From DAHVFK01 sp035310985 (lineage in GTDB: Bacteria; Pseudomonadota; Gammaproteobacteria; Burkholderiales; SG8-39), in contig DATGDH010000072.1 in assembly GCA_035310985.1 (NCBI GenBank), positions 1-64,000 on the forward strand: DNA of 64,000 nucleotides, given 5' to 3'. Under the pieces are notes generated by a model, which saw nothing but the letters and a program-made list of their open reading frames with translations, searched no databases and had not been told where the DNA came from. Shown here one piece after another: positions 57,127 to 64,000 of this stretch; within the stretch, counting starts at the first letter, position 1, and every line of letters starts with the position of its first letter. Made by a program: the position numbers and the translations under genes.

Positions 57127-58010
57127 CGGTGGCGCAAGGCAAGCTGCCGCGCGAGCGTGTTCCCTATTCGGCGATCGTCGACCGGTCACCGCTCAGGCTG
57201 CCGGGCGGCGCCCGCATGGTCGTGTGGACGATCGTAAACGTCGAAGAATGGTCGATCGAGCGGCACATGCCGCGCACGGTCCTGCCGCCGCCGATGGGCC
57301 AGCCGCTGCAGCCCGACCTGCCGAACTGGGCCTGGCACGAGTACGGCATGCGCGTCGGCTTCTGGCGCATCGCCGACGTGCTGGCGCGCCGCAGGCTGAT
57401 CCCGACCATGGCGGTCAACGGCTCGGTGTTGACGAGCTATCCACGCATCGCCGAAGCCGCGCGCGACGCGCGCTGGGAGTTCATGGGGCACGGCTACCTG
57501 CAGGGGCCGATGCACAACGTCGCGGACCAGCGCAAGGCGATTCGCGACACCGTCGAGGCGATCCGCGCGTTCACCGGCAGGGCGCCGCGCGGCTGGGAGA
57601 GCCCGGGCCTCACCGAAACCTACGACACGATCGACATCCTGCACGAGGAGGGCCTCGAGTACGTCGCCGACTGGGTGCTGGACGACCAGCCGGTGAAGAT
57701 CCGGACGTCGAAGGGCCACATCGTGTCGGTGCCCTACACGCTGGAAGTGAACGACATCGCGATGATGGCGCTGCAGCACCACGCCGCTGACGAGCTGTTC
57801 AGACGCGGCGCAGCGCAGTTCGATCAGCTGTACGAGGAAAGCGAGGCGAGCGCGCGCGTCATGGCGATCAGCGTGCACCCCTACATCACCGGAGTGCCGC
57901 ACCGCATCGGCTGGCTGGAGAAGCTCTACCAGCACATCCAGTCGCGCCCTGACGTGCTGCTGTGGACCGGCGAGCGGATCCTCGACTGGTACCTGACACA
58001 GGATCGTTGA
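57123..58010 (+). CDS. Polysaccharide-deacetylase-fold hydrolase (PuuE-like)
   Basis: 295 aa. NodB-type barrel: MVVWTIVNVEEWSIE (acids E41/E42), AVNGSVLTSYPRIAEAARDARWEFMGHGY (H123), RGWESPGLTET, ADWVLDDQP, VSVPYTLEVND and HPYITG. The VxNxEE and GHG motifs are nearer to PuuE/cofactor-free allantoinase relatives than to true chitin or peptidoglycan deacetylases, and there is no signal peptide. So it likely hydrolyses a cytoplasmic cyclic amide or ureide. Coupled to the LLM gene. Confidence 0.83.
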   Translation: MTVAQGKLPRERVPYSAIVDRSPLRLPGGARMVVWTIVNVEEWSIERHMPRTVLPPPMGQPLQPDLPNWAWHEYGMRVGFWRIADVLARRRLIPTMAVNGSVLTSYPRIAEAARDARWEFMGHGYLQGPMHNVADQRKAIRDTVEAIRAFTGRAPRGWESPGLTETYDTIDILHEEGLEYVADWVLDDQPVKIRTSKGHIVSVPYTLEVNDIAMMALQHHAADELFRRGAAQFDQLYEESEASARVMAISVHPYITGVPHRIGWLEKLYQHIQSRPDVLLWTGERILDWYLTQDR

Positions 58011-58094
58011 CTGCTGATACACTTTTCCCAAACAAGTCCCCGAGCGCAATAAGAGGACACCGACAAAATTCACCCTTAGGAGGAGGATCCTGCA

Positions 58095-59360
58095 ATGATC
58101 AAGCGACGTTCATTCGTGCGCGCCTCGCTCGCCACGGGCGTGATCGCCCTGGCGGCTGCGTCCGGCTCGCTGCTATCGTTCGCGGCGCAGGCCGCGCAGC
58201 CGATCAAGATCGGCTTCAGCATGGCGCTGACCGGCGGCCTCGCCGGCGCCGGCAAGGCGGCGCTCATTGCGATGGAGCTCTGGCGCGACGACGTCAACAA
58301 GAAGGGCGGGCTGCTCGGCAGGCCGGTCGAGTTCGTCTACTACGACGACGCCACCAACCCGGCCACCGTTCCCGGGATCTATACGAAGCTGCTGAGCGTC
58401 GATAAGGTCGACCTGGTGGTTTCGAGTTATGGCACGAACGAGATCGCACCGGCGATGCCGATCGTGATGCGCAACAAGCTCGTATTCCCGTCGCTGTTCG
58501 GGCTAGCAGTGAACGACGAATTCCACTACGACCGCTACTTCCAGATAATGCCGGCGGGACCCGAGCCCAAGCTCGACTGGTCGCGCGGCTTTTTCGAGCT
58601 AGCGGCGGAGCAGAAGCCCAAGCCGCAGACCGTCGCGATCGTTGCGGCTGACGCCGAATTCCCGCTCGCCGCCGCTGCCGGCGCGCGCAAGAACGCGCAG
58701 GCGAAGGGCTTCAAGATCGTCTACGACAAGACCTATCCGCCGTCGACAACGGATTACACGCCGATCGTGCGCGCCATCCAGGCGACCAACCCGGACATCG
58801 TGTTCGTGGCCTCGTATCCACCTGACTCGGTGGGCATGGTGAAGGCGGCGCACGAGGTAGGCCTGAAGGCGAAAATGTTCGGCGGCGGCATGGTCGGGCT
58901 GCAGTTCGCGGCCATCCAGAAAAACCTCGGGCCGCTGCTCGACAATATCGTCAACTACGACTTCTGGGCACCCGAGCCCACGCTCAATTTTCCGGGCGTG
59001 AATGACTTCTTGAAGCGCTACCAGGAAGCAGCCAAGGGCAAAGGCGTCGACCCGCTCGGCCATTACCTGCCGCCCTACGCCTACGCCTATATGCAGGTGC
59101 TCGAGCAGTCGATCGATGCGGTCAAGAGCCTCGACCAGGCGAAGCTCGCCGCGTACATGCACAAGACCACCTTCAAGACGGTGGTGGGCGACGTCAAGTT
59201 CGGCAAGAACGGCGAATGGTCCAAGAGCCGCGTGCTGATGGTGCAGTTCCGCGACGTCCAGCCCGACAACCTCGAGCAGTTCGCAGGCCCCGGCAAGCGC
59301 ATCGTGGTGTACCCGAAGGAATGGAAATCGGGCGACCTCGCGTACCCGTACAAGAAGTAA
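58095..59360 (+). CDS. Liv-type ABC transporter substrate-binding protein
   Basis: 421 aa. Periplasmic-binding fold type I (Peripla_BP_6). Signal peptide 1-36 with a Tat-like RRSFVRASL start and AQAA cleavage. Mature part: IKIGFSMALTGGLAGAGKAALIAMELWRDDVNKKGGLLGRPVEFVYYDD, then VDLVVSSYGTNEIAPAMPIV. AGGAGGAGG precedes the ATG. Binds an unknown substrate, not necessarily an amino acid. First gene of the five-gene importer, 84 bp after the hydrolase. Confidence 0.92.
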   Translation: MIKRRSFVRASLATGVIALAAASGSLLSFAAQAAQPIKIGFSMALTGGLAGAGKAALIAMELWRDDVNKKGGLLGRPVEFVYYDDATNPATVPGIYTKLLSVDKVDLVVSSYGTNEIAPAMPIVMRNKLVFPSLFGLAVNDEFHYDRYFQIMPAGPEPKLDWSRGFFELAAEQKPKPQTVAIVAADAEFPLAAAAGARKNAQAKGFKIVYDKTYPPSTTDYTPIVRAIQATNPDIVFVASYPPDSVGMVKAAHEVGLKAKMFGGGMVGLQFAAIQKNLGPLLDNIVNYDFWAPEPTLNFPGVNDFLKRYQEAAKGKGVDPLGHYLPPYAYAYMQVLEQSIDAVKSLDQAKLAAYMHKTTFKTVVGDVKFGKNGEWSKSRVLMVQFRDVQPDNLEQFAGPGKRIVVYPKEWKSGDLAYPYKK

Positions 59361-59387
59361 CCCGCGCCCGCACGAGCTCGCGCGACG

Positions 59388-60263
59388 GTGTGGTCCGTTG
59401 ACCTCTTCGCCAACGCCATCGTCGCGGGGCTCCTGCTCGGCGGCTTTTATGCCGCGGTGTCGATCGGGCTGGCCATCACATTCGGCCAGCTCGACATCGT
59501 CAATATCGCCCACCCCGCGTTCGTCATCGTAGGCTCGTACACCGCCTACATCATCAACAGGCACTTCGGGCTCGATCCGGTCCTCATCGGCGTCCTGTTC
59601 ACCCCAGTATTCTTCCTGGTGGGCGCCGCAATCTACCGCGTCTACTACGCCGCGTTCGAGCGCACCGGACAGGAGTCGCTCTCAGGCCTCGCGTTCTTCT
59701 TCGGCCTGATGTTCATCATCGAGGTCCTGCTCATCATGGCCTACGGCGTCGACTACCGCCTGGTCAGCGCCGCATACATCGGCCGGACCATTAACATCGG
59801 CTTTGTCGGCATACCGTTCCGGATGCTGGTGCCGTTTGCAGTCGCCGTGGCGCTCACCGCCGGGGTCTACCTATACCTGTCGCGCACGTTCACGGGCCGG
59901 GCGATCCTTGCCGTGGCGCAGGACCGCCTCGCGCTGCAGTTGATGGGTGCCGACCCGGTGAAGGTCAAGCAGTTCGCATTCGGCCTGGCGATCGCCACCA
60001 CCGCGATCGCGGGCTCGCTGCTGATCATCATCGGCCCCGTCGAACCGTCGGTGGGGCGACAGTACATCGGCCGGGTTTTCGCGATTGTAGTGCTCGGCGG
60101 TATGGGCAGCATCCCGGGAATGGCGATTGCGGCGCTAATCCTGGGGGTGGTGGAAACGATGGTCGGCACTTTCATGGGGCCGTCGTGGTCGCCGGCGGTG
60201 TCCTTCGGCGTGCTGCTGCTCACCCTCGCTCTGCGCCCCTCCGGGCTGTTCGGGAGGAAATAG
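59388..60263 (+). CDS. Liv-type ABC transporter permease (LivH-like)
   Basis: 291 aa, GTG start. Eight or so helices with the LivH marks ANAIVAGLLLGGFYAAVSIGLAITFGQLDIVNIAHPAFVIVG, and GRAILAVAQDRLALQLMGADPVKVKQFAFGLAIATTAIAG, the EAA-like loop contacting the ATPase. Ends two amino acids after GLFGRK and abuts livM with no gap. Confidence 0.92.
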   Translation: MWSVDLFANAIVAGLLLGGFYAAVSIGLAITFGQLDIVNIAHPAFVIVGSYTAYIINRHFGLDPVLIGVLFTPVFFLVGAAIYRVYYAAFERTGQESLSGLAFFFGLMFIIEVLLIMAYGVDYRLVSAAYIGRTINIGFVGIPFRMLVPFAVAVALTAGVYLYLSRTFTGRAILAVAQDRLALQLMGADPVKVKQFAFGLAIATTAIAGSLLIIIGPVEPSVGRQYIGRVFAIVVLGGMGSIPGMAIAALILGVVETMVGTFMGPSWSPAVSFGVLLLTLALRPSGLFGRK

Positions 60264-61214
60264 ATGAAAGGCGGCGCGTTCTGGGCTTCGATCGTCGCGG
60301 TGCTCGTCGCCGGCCTGATCCTTACGCAGGTCGTCTCCAACGAGTATTACTTCAACGCGTTGTACGTGATCCTGCAGGGCGCCATCATGGCGGTGGCATG
60401 GAATGTCCTCGGCGGCTTCACCGGCTACGTGAACTTCGGCAGCGCCGGCTTTTTCGCGGTCGGCGCTTACACGAGCATCGCCCTAGGCAAGACCTTCGGC
60501 CAGAGCCTCCCCCTGCCGGTGATGATCGCTGCTGCCGCCGCAATCTGCGGGCTCATCGGCCTCGGGCTGGGCTATCTCACCTTGCGGCTGAAGGGCGTGT
60601 ATTTCTCCATCGCCACTCTGGCCATGGCGATCGTGTTCGAGACTTTGATGAACAACTGGTCCTACGTCGGCGGCGCGCGCGGGGCTTACATCCTCACCCC
60701 CGACAGCCATCTTTGGTTCAACAGCTACATCGAGATGCTGTTCATGGTGATGCTGCTGCTCACCCTGGGCTCGGTCGTCGTGTCGCGCGCGCTCAATGCC
60801 TCGCGCCTCGGGCGCGGCCTCGCGGCCATCCGGGACGACGAGGTCGCCGCCGAGTGCGCGGGGGTGCCCACGCTGCGTCTCAAACTCATCTCGGCCACCG
60901 TCATGGGCGCGATGATGGGCGTGGCGGGAGCGCCCTACCCCTACTTCGTGACCTTCGTCGATCCCGCCTCGGCGTTCAGCCTGTTCGTCGCGGTCAACGC
61001 GATCGCGATGCCGATGATCGGCGGCACCGCGCACTGGATCGGGCCGGTGATCGGCGCGCTGTTGGTGGGCACGGCGCAGCAGGTGATCACGGTCACGGTG
61101 TCGTCCGAACTGAACGTGCTGGTGGTGGGCGTTATGCTGGTCCTGTTCATCACCCTGGCGCCGCAGGGCATCGTCGGGCTGGCACGGAAATACCTCGCGA
61201 GGCGCAGGCGATGA
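60264..61214 (+). CDS. Liv-type ABC transporter permease (LivM-like)
   Basis: 316 aa. LIQ-type start followed by AVAWNVLGGFTGYVNFGSAGFFAVGAYTS and SRLGRGLAAIRDDEVAAECAGVPTLRLKLISATVMGAMMGVAGA, standard LivM motifs. Forms the membrane channel with LivH. ATG directly follows the livH stop; its own stop overlaps livG. Confidence 0.92.
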   Translation: MKGGAFWASIVAVLVAGLILTQVVSNEYYFNALYVILQGAIMAVAWNVLGGFTGYVNFGSAGFFAVGAYTSIALGKTFGQSLPLPVMIAAAAAICGLIGLGLGYLTLRLKGVYFSIATLAMAIVFETLMNNWSYVGGARGAYILTPDSHLWFNSYIEMLFMVMLLLTLGSVVVSRALNASRLGRGLAAIRDDEVAAECAGVPTLRLKLISATVMGAMMGVAGAPYPYFVTFVDPASAFSLFVAVNAIAMPMIGGTAHWIGPVIGALLVGTAQQVITVTVSSELNVLVVGVMLVLFITLAPQGIVGLARKYLARRRR

Positions 61215-61936
61215 GCGAGCCCGTGCTCAAGGTAAGCAACGTCACCAAGCGCTTCGGCGGATTCCTCGCGCTGCAGGGCGTGAGCCTGCACGTCGGCGCC
61301 GGCGAGCGGCTCGGCCTCATCGGGCCGAACGGCTCGGGCAAGACCACGCTCATAAACTGCATTTCCGGCGCGCTGTTCAACGACGAGGGGTCGATCGAAT
61401 TCGAAGGGCGCGACATCACGCGCGTGCCGGCGCACCGGCGCGCGCGCCTCGGCGTCGCGCGCAGCTTCCAGATCCCGAAGCCCTTTCGCAGCATGTCGGT
61501 GCTGGAGAACCTGCGCGTGCCGCTCGAATACGCGGCCTGGACGCGCGCCGAGCACCGGCGCATCGAAGACGAGGCGATGGACGTGCTCGAGAAGATCGGG
61601 CTCAAGAAGCGCGCGCACGAAAATTCCGCCGGCCTGACGCAGGTCGACATGCGCAAGCTCGAGCTCGCACGCGCGCTGGCGGCCAAGCCGCGGCTGCTGG
61701 TGTCCGACGAGGCGATGGCGGGTCTGTCGAGCTCCGAGGTGGACGAGATCCTCGAGATCCTGCTGGCGCTGAACCGGCGCGGCGTCGCCGTCATCATGAT
61801 CGAACACATCATGCGCGCGGTGATGCGCTTCTCCGAGCGCATCGTGGTGCTCGACGCGGGGCAGAAGATCGCCGAGGGCGCGCCCGCAGACGTGGTGCGC
61901 GACCCGCGCGTGGAAAGGGCCTACCTTGGCGAATAG
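61211..61936 (+). CDS. Liv-type ABC transporter ATPase (LivG-like), variant signature
   Basis: 241 aa. Walker A GPNGSGKT (38-45), RLGVARSFQIPKPF typical of LivG. The signature is GLTQVD (141-146) instead of LSGGQ/LSYGQ, and Walker B reads LLVSDEA (162-168), with Ala for the usual Pro after D-E. The catalytic Glu is kept, so it can still work; related LivG proteins with LTxxDQ-type signatures exist to my knowledge. Overlaps livF by 11 bp. Confidence 0.9.
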   Translation: MSEPVLKVSNVTKRFGGFLALQGVSLHVGAGERLGLIGPNGSGKTTLINCISGALFNDEGSIEFEGRDITRVPAHRRARLGVARSFQIPKPFRSMSVLENLRVPLEYAAWTRAEHRRIEDEAMDVLEKIGLKKRAHENSAGLTQVDMRKLELARALAAKPRLLVSDEAMAGLSSSEVDEILEILLALNRRGVAVIMIEHIMRAVMRFSERIVVLDAGQKIAEGAPADVVRDPRVERAYLGE

Positions 61937-62657
61937 GCTGGTCGCGGAGGGCGTCGAGGCCGGCTACGGCGCAGTGCGCGTGCTGCACGGCCTGTCGATC
62001 CGCGTCGAGCAGGGCGAAGGCGTCGTGCTGCTCGGCTCCAACGGCAATGGCAAGAGCACGCTCATCAAGTGCATCATGGGCATCCTGCGGCCGACCGCCG
62101 GGGCGATCTACCTCGAGCGCGACGGCGAGCGCATCGACCTGGTGGGGCGGAGTCCGCAGGAGGTGGTCGAGCTGGGAATCGCGCTCGTGCCAGAGGGACG
62201 CCGCCTGTTCCCGATGCTGAGCGTGGAGGAGAATCTGAACCTCGGCGCCTATCGCCAGGCCGCGCGACCCAGACTAACGAGTAACCTGGAGTTCGTCTAC
62301 GAGTTGTTTCCGACGCTCAGGCAAAGGCGCGCGCAGAGGGCTGGCAGCATGAGCGGCGGCGAGCAGCAGATGGTCGCCGTGGCACGCGCGCTCATGTCCG
62401 AGCCGCAGATCCTGCTCGTCGACGAGCCCTCGGTCGGCTTGTCTCCCCTGCTCGTGCACCACATGATCGGCAAGATCAAGGAGCTGAAGGAGCTGCGCAA
62501 CCTGACGGTGCTGATGGCCGAGCAGAACTTCAACCAGGCGATCAGGATGGCCGACCGCGGCTACATCATCGTGCACGGGCAGATCGAGTTCGAGGGCAAG
62601 AATGCCCTCGCGCTGCAGAACAACGACATGGTCAAGCAGTACTACCTCGGCATCTAG
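61926..62657 (+). CDS. Liv-type ABC transporter ATPase (LivF-like)
   Basis: 243 aa. Walker A GSNGNGKST (37-45), signature SMSGGEQQMVAVARAL, Walker B LLVDEPSVGLSP, and VLMAEQNFNQAIRMADRGYIIVHGQIEFEG: a fully canonical partner for the variant LivG. Completes the importer. The ATG start at 61926 lies within the livG end. No clear terminator follows in the 90-bp gap. Confidence 0.92.
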   Translation: MANRLVAEGVEAGYGAVRVLHGLSIRVEQGEGVVLLGSNGNGKSTLIKCIMGILRPTAGAIYLERDGERIDLVGRSPQEVVELGIALVPEGRRLFPMLSVEENLNLGAYRQAARPRLTSNLEFVYELFPTLRQRRAQRAGSMSGGEQQMVAVARALMSEPQILLVDEPSVGLSPLLVHHMIGKIKELKELRNLTVLMAEQNFNQAIRMADRGYIIVHGQIEFEGKNALALQNNDMVKQYYLGI

Positions 62658-62747
62658 CCGGGTGTTTCGCCGCGGCGCGCACGCAGGCTTGCGCACGCCT
62701 GACTGAGCGCTCGTTCACCTGCACGTTCCTAGAGTACGCTTCGCCCG

Positions 62748-64000
62748 ATGACCCCAGTACGTGTCTTCGCGTGCTGCGCGCTCGCCGCGGCACTGTCCGC
62801 ATGTTCGGTCGGCCCGCCCTACGTAGCGCCGCAGCCGCCCGAGACGAACGCCTACACCGCCGGCCCGGCGCCGTCCCTGCCGGAGCAGCAGCTCCAGCCC
62901 GGTGCGAGTGTTGCGCCGCACTGGTGGGAGGGCTTCGGCTCGCCCGCGCTCGATCGGCTGGAGACGCAGGCGCTCGCGCGCAACCCCGGCATCGAGTCCG
63001 CGCAGCACACGCTCGCGCAGGCGCATTACAACCTTGTGGCCGCGGAAGGCCTCTTTTATCCGCAGGTGGCGCTCGCGGCGAGCGGCGAGCGCACGCGCTC
63101 TTCGGGCGCGGAGTCCGGCGGACACATCGGCCCGAACCAGTTCAACCTGTACACCGGTCAGGTCACGGTGAGCTACTACCCGGACGCTTTCGGCCTCAAC
63201 CGGCTGGTCGCCGACGATTCGCGGGCGCAGGTCGACGTCGCGCACGACCAGCTGCTCGCAGCCCAGCTCACCATCGAGGGCAACGTCGCGAGCACCGTGT
63301 TTGCGCTCGCCTCGCTCGAGGCGCGCATCGCGGCGACGCGGCAGACCGTTGCCGACCAGCAGGAGATCCTCGACCTCGTGCGCACGCAATACAGCGCCGG
63401 TGCAGTATCCGGGCTTCAGGTCGCGACACAGGAAAGCCAGCTCGCGAGCGCGCAGGCGCAGCTCCCGGCGCTCGAACTGGCGCGCGACCAGGCGCGCCAC
63501 CTGCTCGCCACGTACCTGGGCGAGCCGCCTGCCCAGGCCGCGGACCTCGAGGCACCGCAGCTCGCCGAGCTCGAGCTGCCGAGCGCGCTGCCGCTCAGCG
63601 TGCCGGCGTCGCTCGTGCATCAGCGGCCCGACATCCTGGCCGCCGAGGCCCAGCTGCGTGCCGCGAACGCGCGCGTCGGCGAAGCGGTCGCGCGCATGTA
63701 TCCGAACCTGGTGCTTACCGGCGACTTCGGCGCCCAGAGCAACACGTGGGGCAAATTCCTCGACCCGGCGAGCCGCATCTGGGATCTGGCCGCGGCGGCG
63801 CTGGCGCCGGTCTTCACCGGCGGCACGCTCAAAGCGCAGAAGCAGGCCGCGCAGGAGGCCTACCACGCGCTGTTCGCCAACTACCGCAGCACCGTGCTCG
63901 CGGCCTTCCGCGACGTCGCGGATGCGCTGCGGGCCCTCGAGCACGACGCGTCCGCGCTGGAGGCTCAGAAGCGCGCACTGGACGCCGCGGACACGGCATT
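62748..64000 (+). CDS. Outer-membrane efflux lipoprotein (NodT/OprM family), 3' end beyond window
   Basis: At least 417 residues; the frame is open to base 64000. Lipoprotein signal with lipobox L-S-A-C (MTPVRVFACCALAAALSAC, Cys19) followed by SVGPPYVAPQPP, the usual NodT start. Two OEP repeats: LARNPGIESAQHTLAQAHYNLVAAEGLFYPQVALAASGERTRS and LVHQRPDILAAEAQLRAANARVGEAVARMYPNLVLTGDFG. A trimeric tunnel of a tripartite RND- or MFS-type pump is implied; the pump subunits are not upstream, so they should follow. Confidence 0.92.
   Translation, partial: MTPVRVFACCALAAALSACSVGPPYVAPQPPETNAYTAGPAPSLPEQQLQPGASVAPHWWEGFGSPALDRLETQALARNPGIESAQHTLAQAHYNLVAAEGLFYPQVALAASGERTRSSGAESGGHIGPNQFNLYTGQVTVSYYPDAFGLNRLVADDSRAQVDVAHDQLLAAQLTIEGNVASTVFALASLEARIAATRQTVADQQEILDLVRTQYSAGAVSGLQVATQESQLASAQAQLPALELARDQARHLLATYLGEPPAQAADLEAPQLAELELPSALPLSVPASLVHQRPDILAAEAQLRAANARVGEAVARMYPNLVLTGDFGAQSNTWGKFLDPASRIWDLAAAALAPVFTGGTLKAQKQAAQEAYHALFANYRSTVLAAFRDVADALRALEHDASALEAQKRALDAADTA

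Noticed and set aside
62701..62712. GAGCGCTC palindrome before the efflux gene as a TetR operator
   Set aside because: Only eight symmetric bases; flanks do not match, and no TetR gene is visible. Not enough to call.

Overview
The window looks like chromosomal DNA of a high-GC (about two thirds G+C by eye, not counted) Gram-negative betaproteobacterium, probably Burkholderiales-like or a close uncultivated lineage. This rests on gene order and family type: murJ-sirB1 divergent from rpsT; xseB-ispA-dxs divergent from a Rieske oxygenase; FolE2 instead of FolE; exbB-exbD-lpxK-UPF0434-kdsB-adk; an endonuclease-type MutL; and LPS, lipoprotein and periplasmic genes throughout. Genes are densely packed with many ATGA/TGATG overlaps and GTG/TTG starts. 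I see no tRNA, rRNA, insertion sequence, prophage or CRISPR array.

Layout. 1-2.9 kb: a TRAP transporter region (dctP, dctQ end, dctM) holding a structural oddity: a minus-strand dctQ/dctM boundary is joined head-on to the body of a second, diverged plus-strand dctM. 3-5.7 kb: sirB1-like gene, murJ and rpsT. 5.8-12.5 kb: Orn/Lys/Arg decarboxylase, then argD-argF-argG, a small periplasmic protein and yajQ. 12.5-18.5 kb: amidotransferase, retropepsin-like protease, pcm, folE2, then the isoprenoid set dxs-ispA-xseB. 18.6-25.6 kb: Rieske oxygenase, sulfurtransferase, DUF2784, lipase-like hydrolase, queG divergent from tsaE-amiC, DedA, YbaK. 25.6-33.8 kb: mutL-miaA, gnd-gntK, DegP/Q protease, a small periplasmic protein and a QseBC-like two-component system. 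33.8-41 kb (minus): exbB-exbD-lpxK-UPF0434-kdsB-adk followed by a PPi-dependent phosphofructokinase and a K+-independent membrane pyrophosphatase, which together suggest PPi-linked glycolysis. 41-41.4 kb: intergenic region with clustered DnaA boxes. 41.4-48.4 kb: xseA, cobalamin adenosyltransferase, HAD dehalogenase, RidA, a receiver-only regulator, then archease-rtcB-capA behind an FNR-type site.

48.4-55.3 kb: cNMP-binding protein, TauE/SafE permease, aroG, a divergent AAA+ ATPase, a small membrane protein and alaS. The aroG upstream region encodes a 21-residue leader peptide with six Phe codons, followed by a strong intrinsic terminator and a competing pairing: a textbook attenuator layout in front of DAHP synthase, and the most interesting find here.

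55.3-62.7 kb: a probable uptake and degradation cluster for an unknown, perhaps nitrogen-containing, substrate: cupin divergent from an LLM flavin monooxygenase, a PuuE-like polysaccharide-deacetylase-fold hydrolase and a complete Liv-type ABC importer. The window ends inside an outer-membrane efflux lipoprotein gene.
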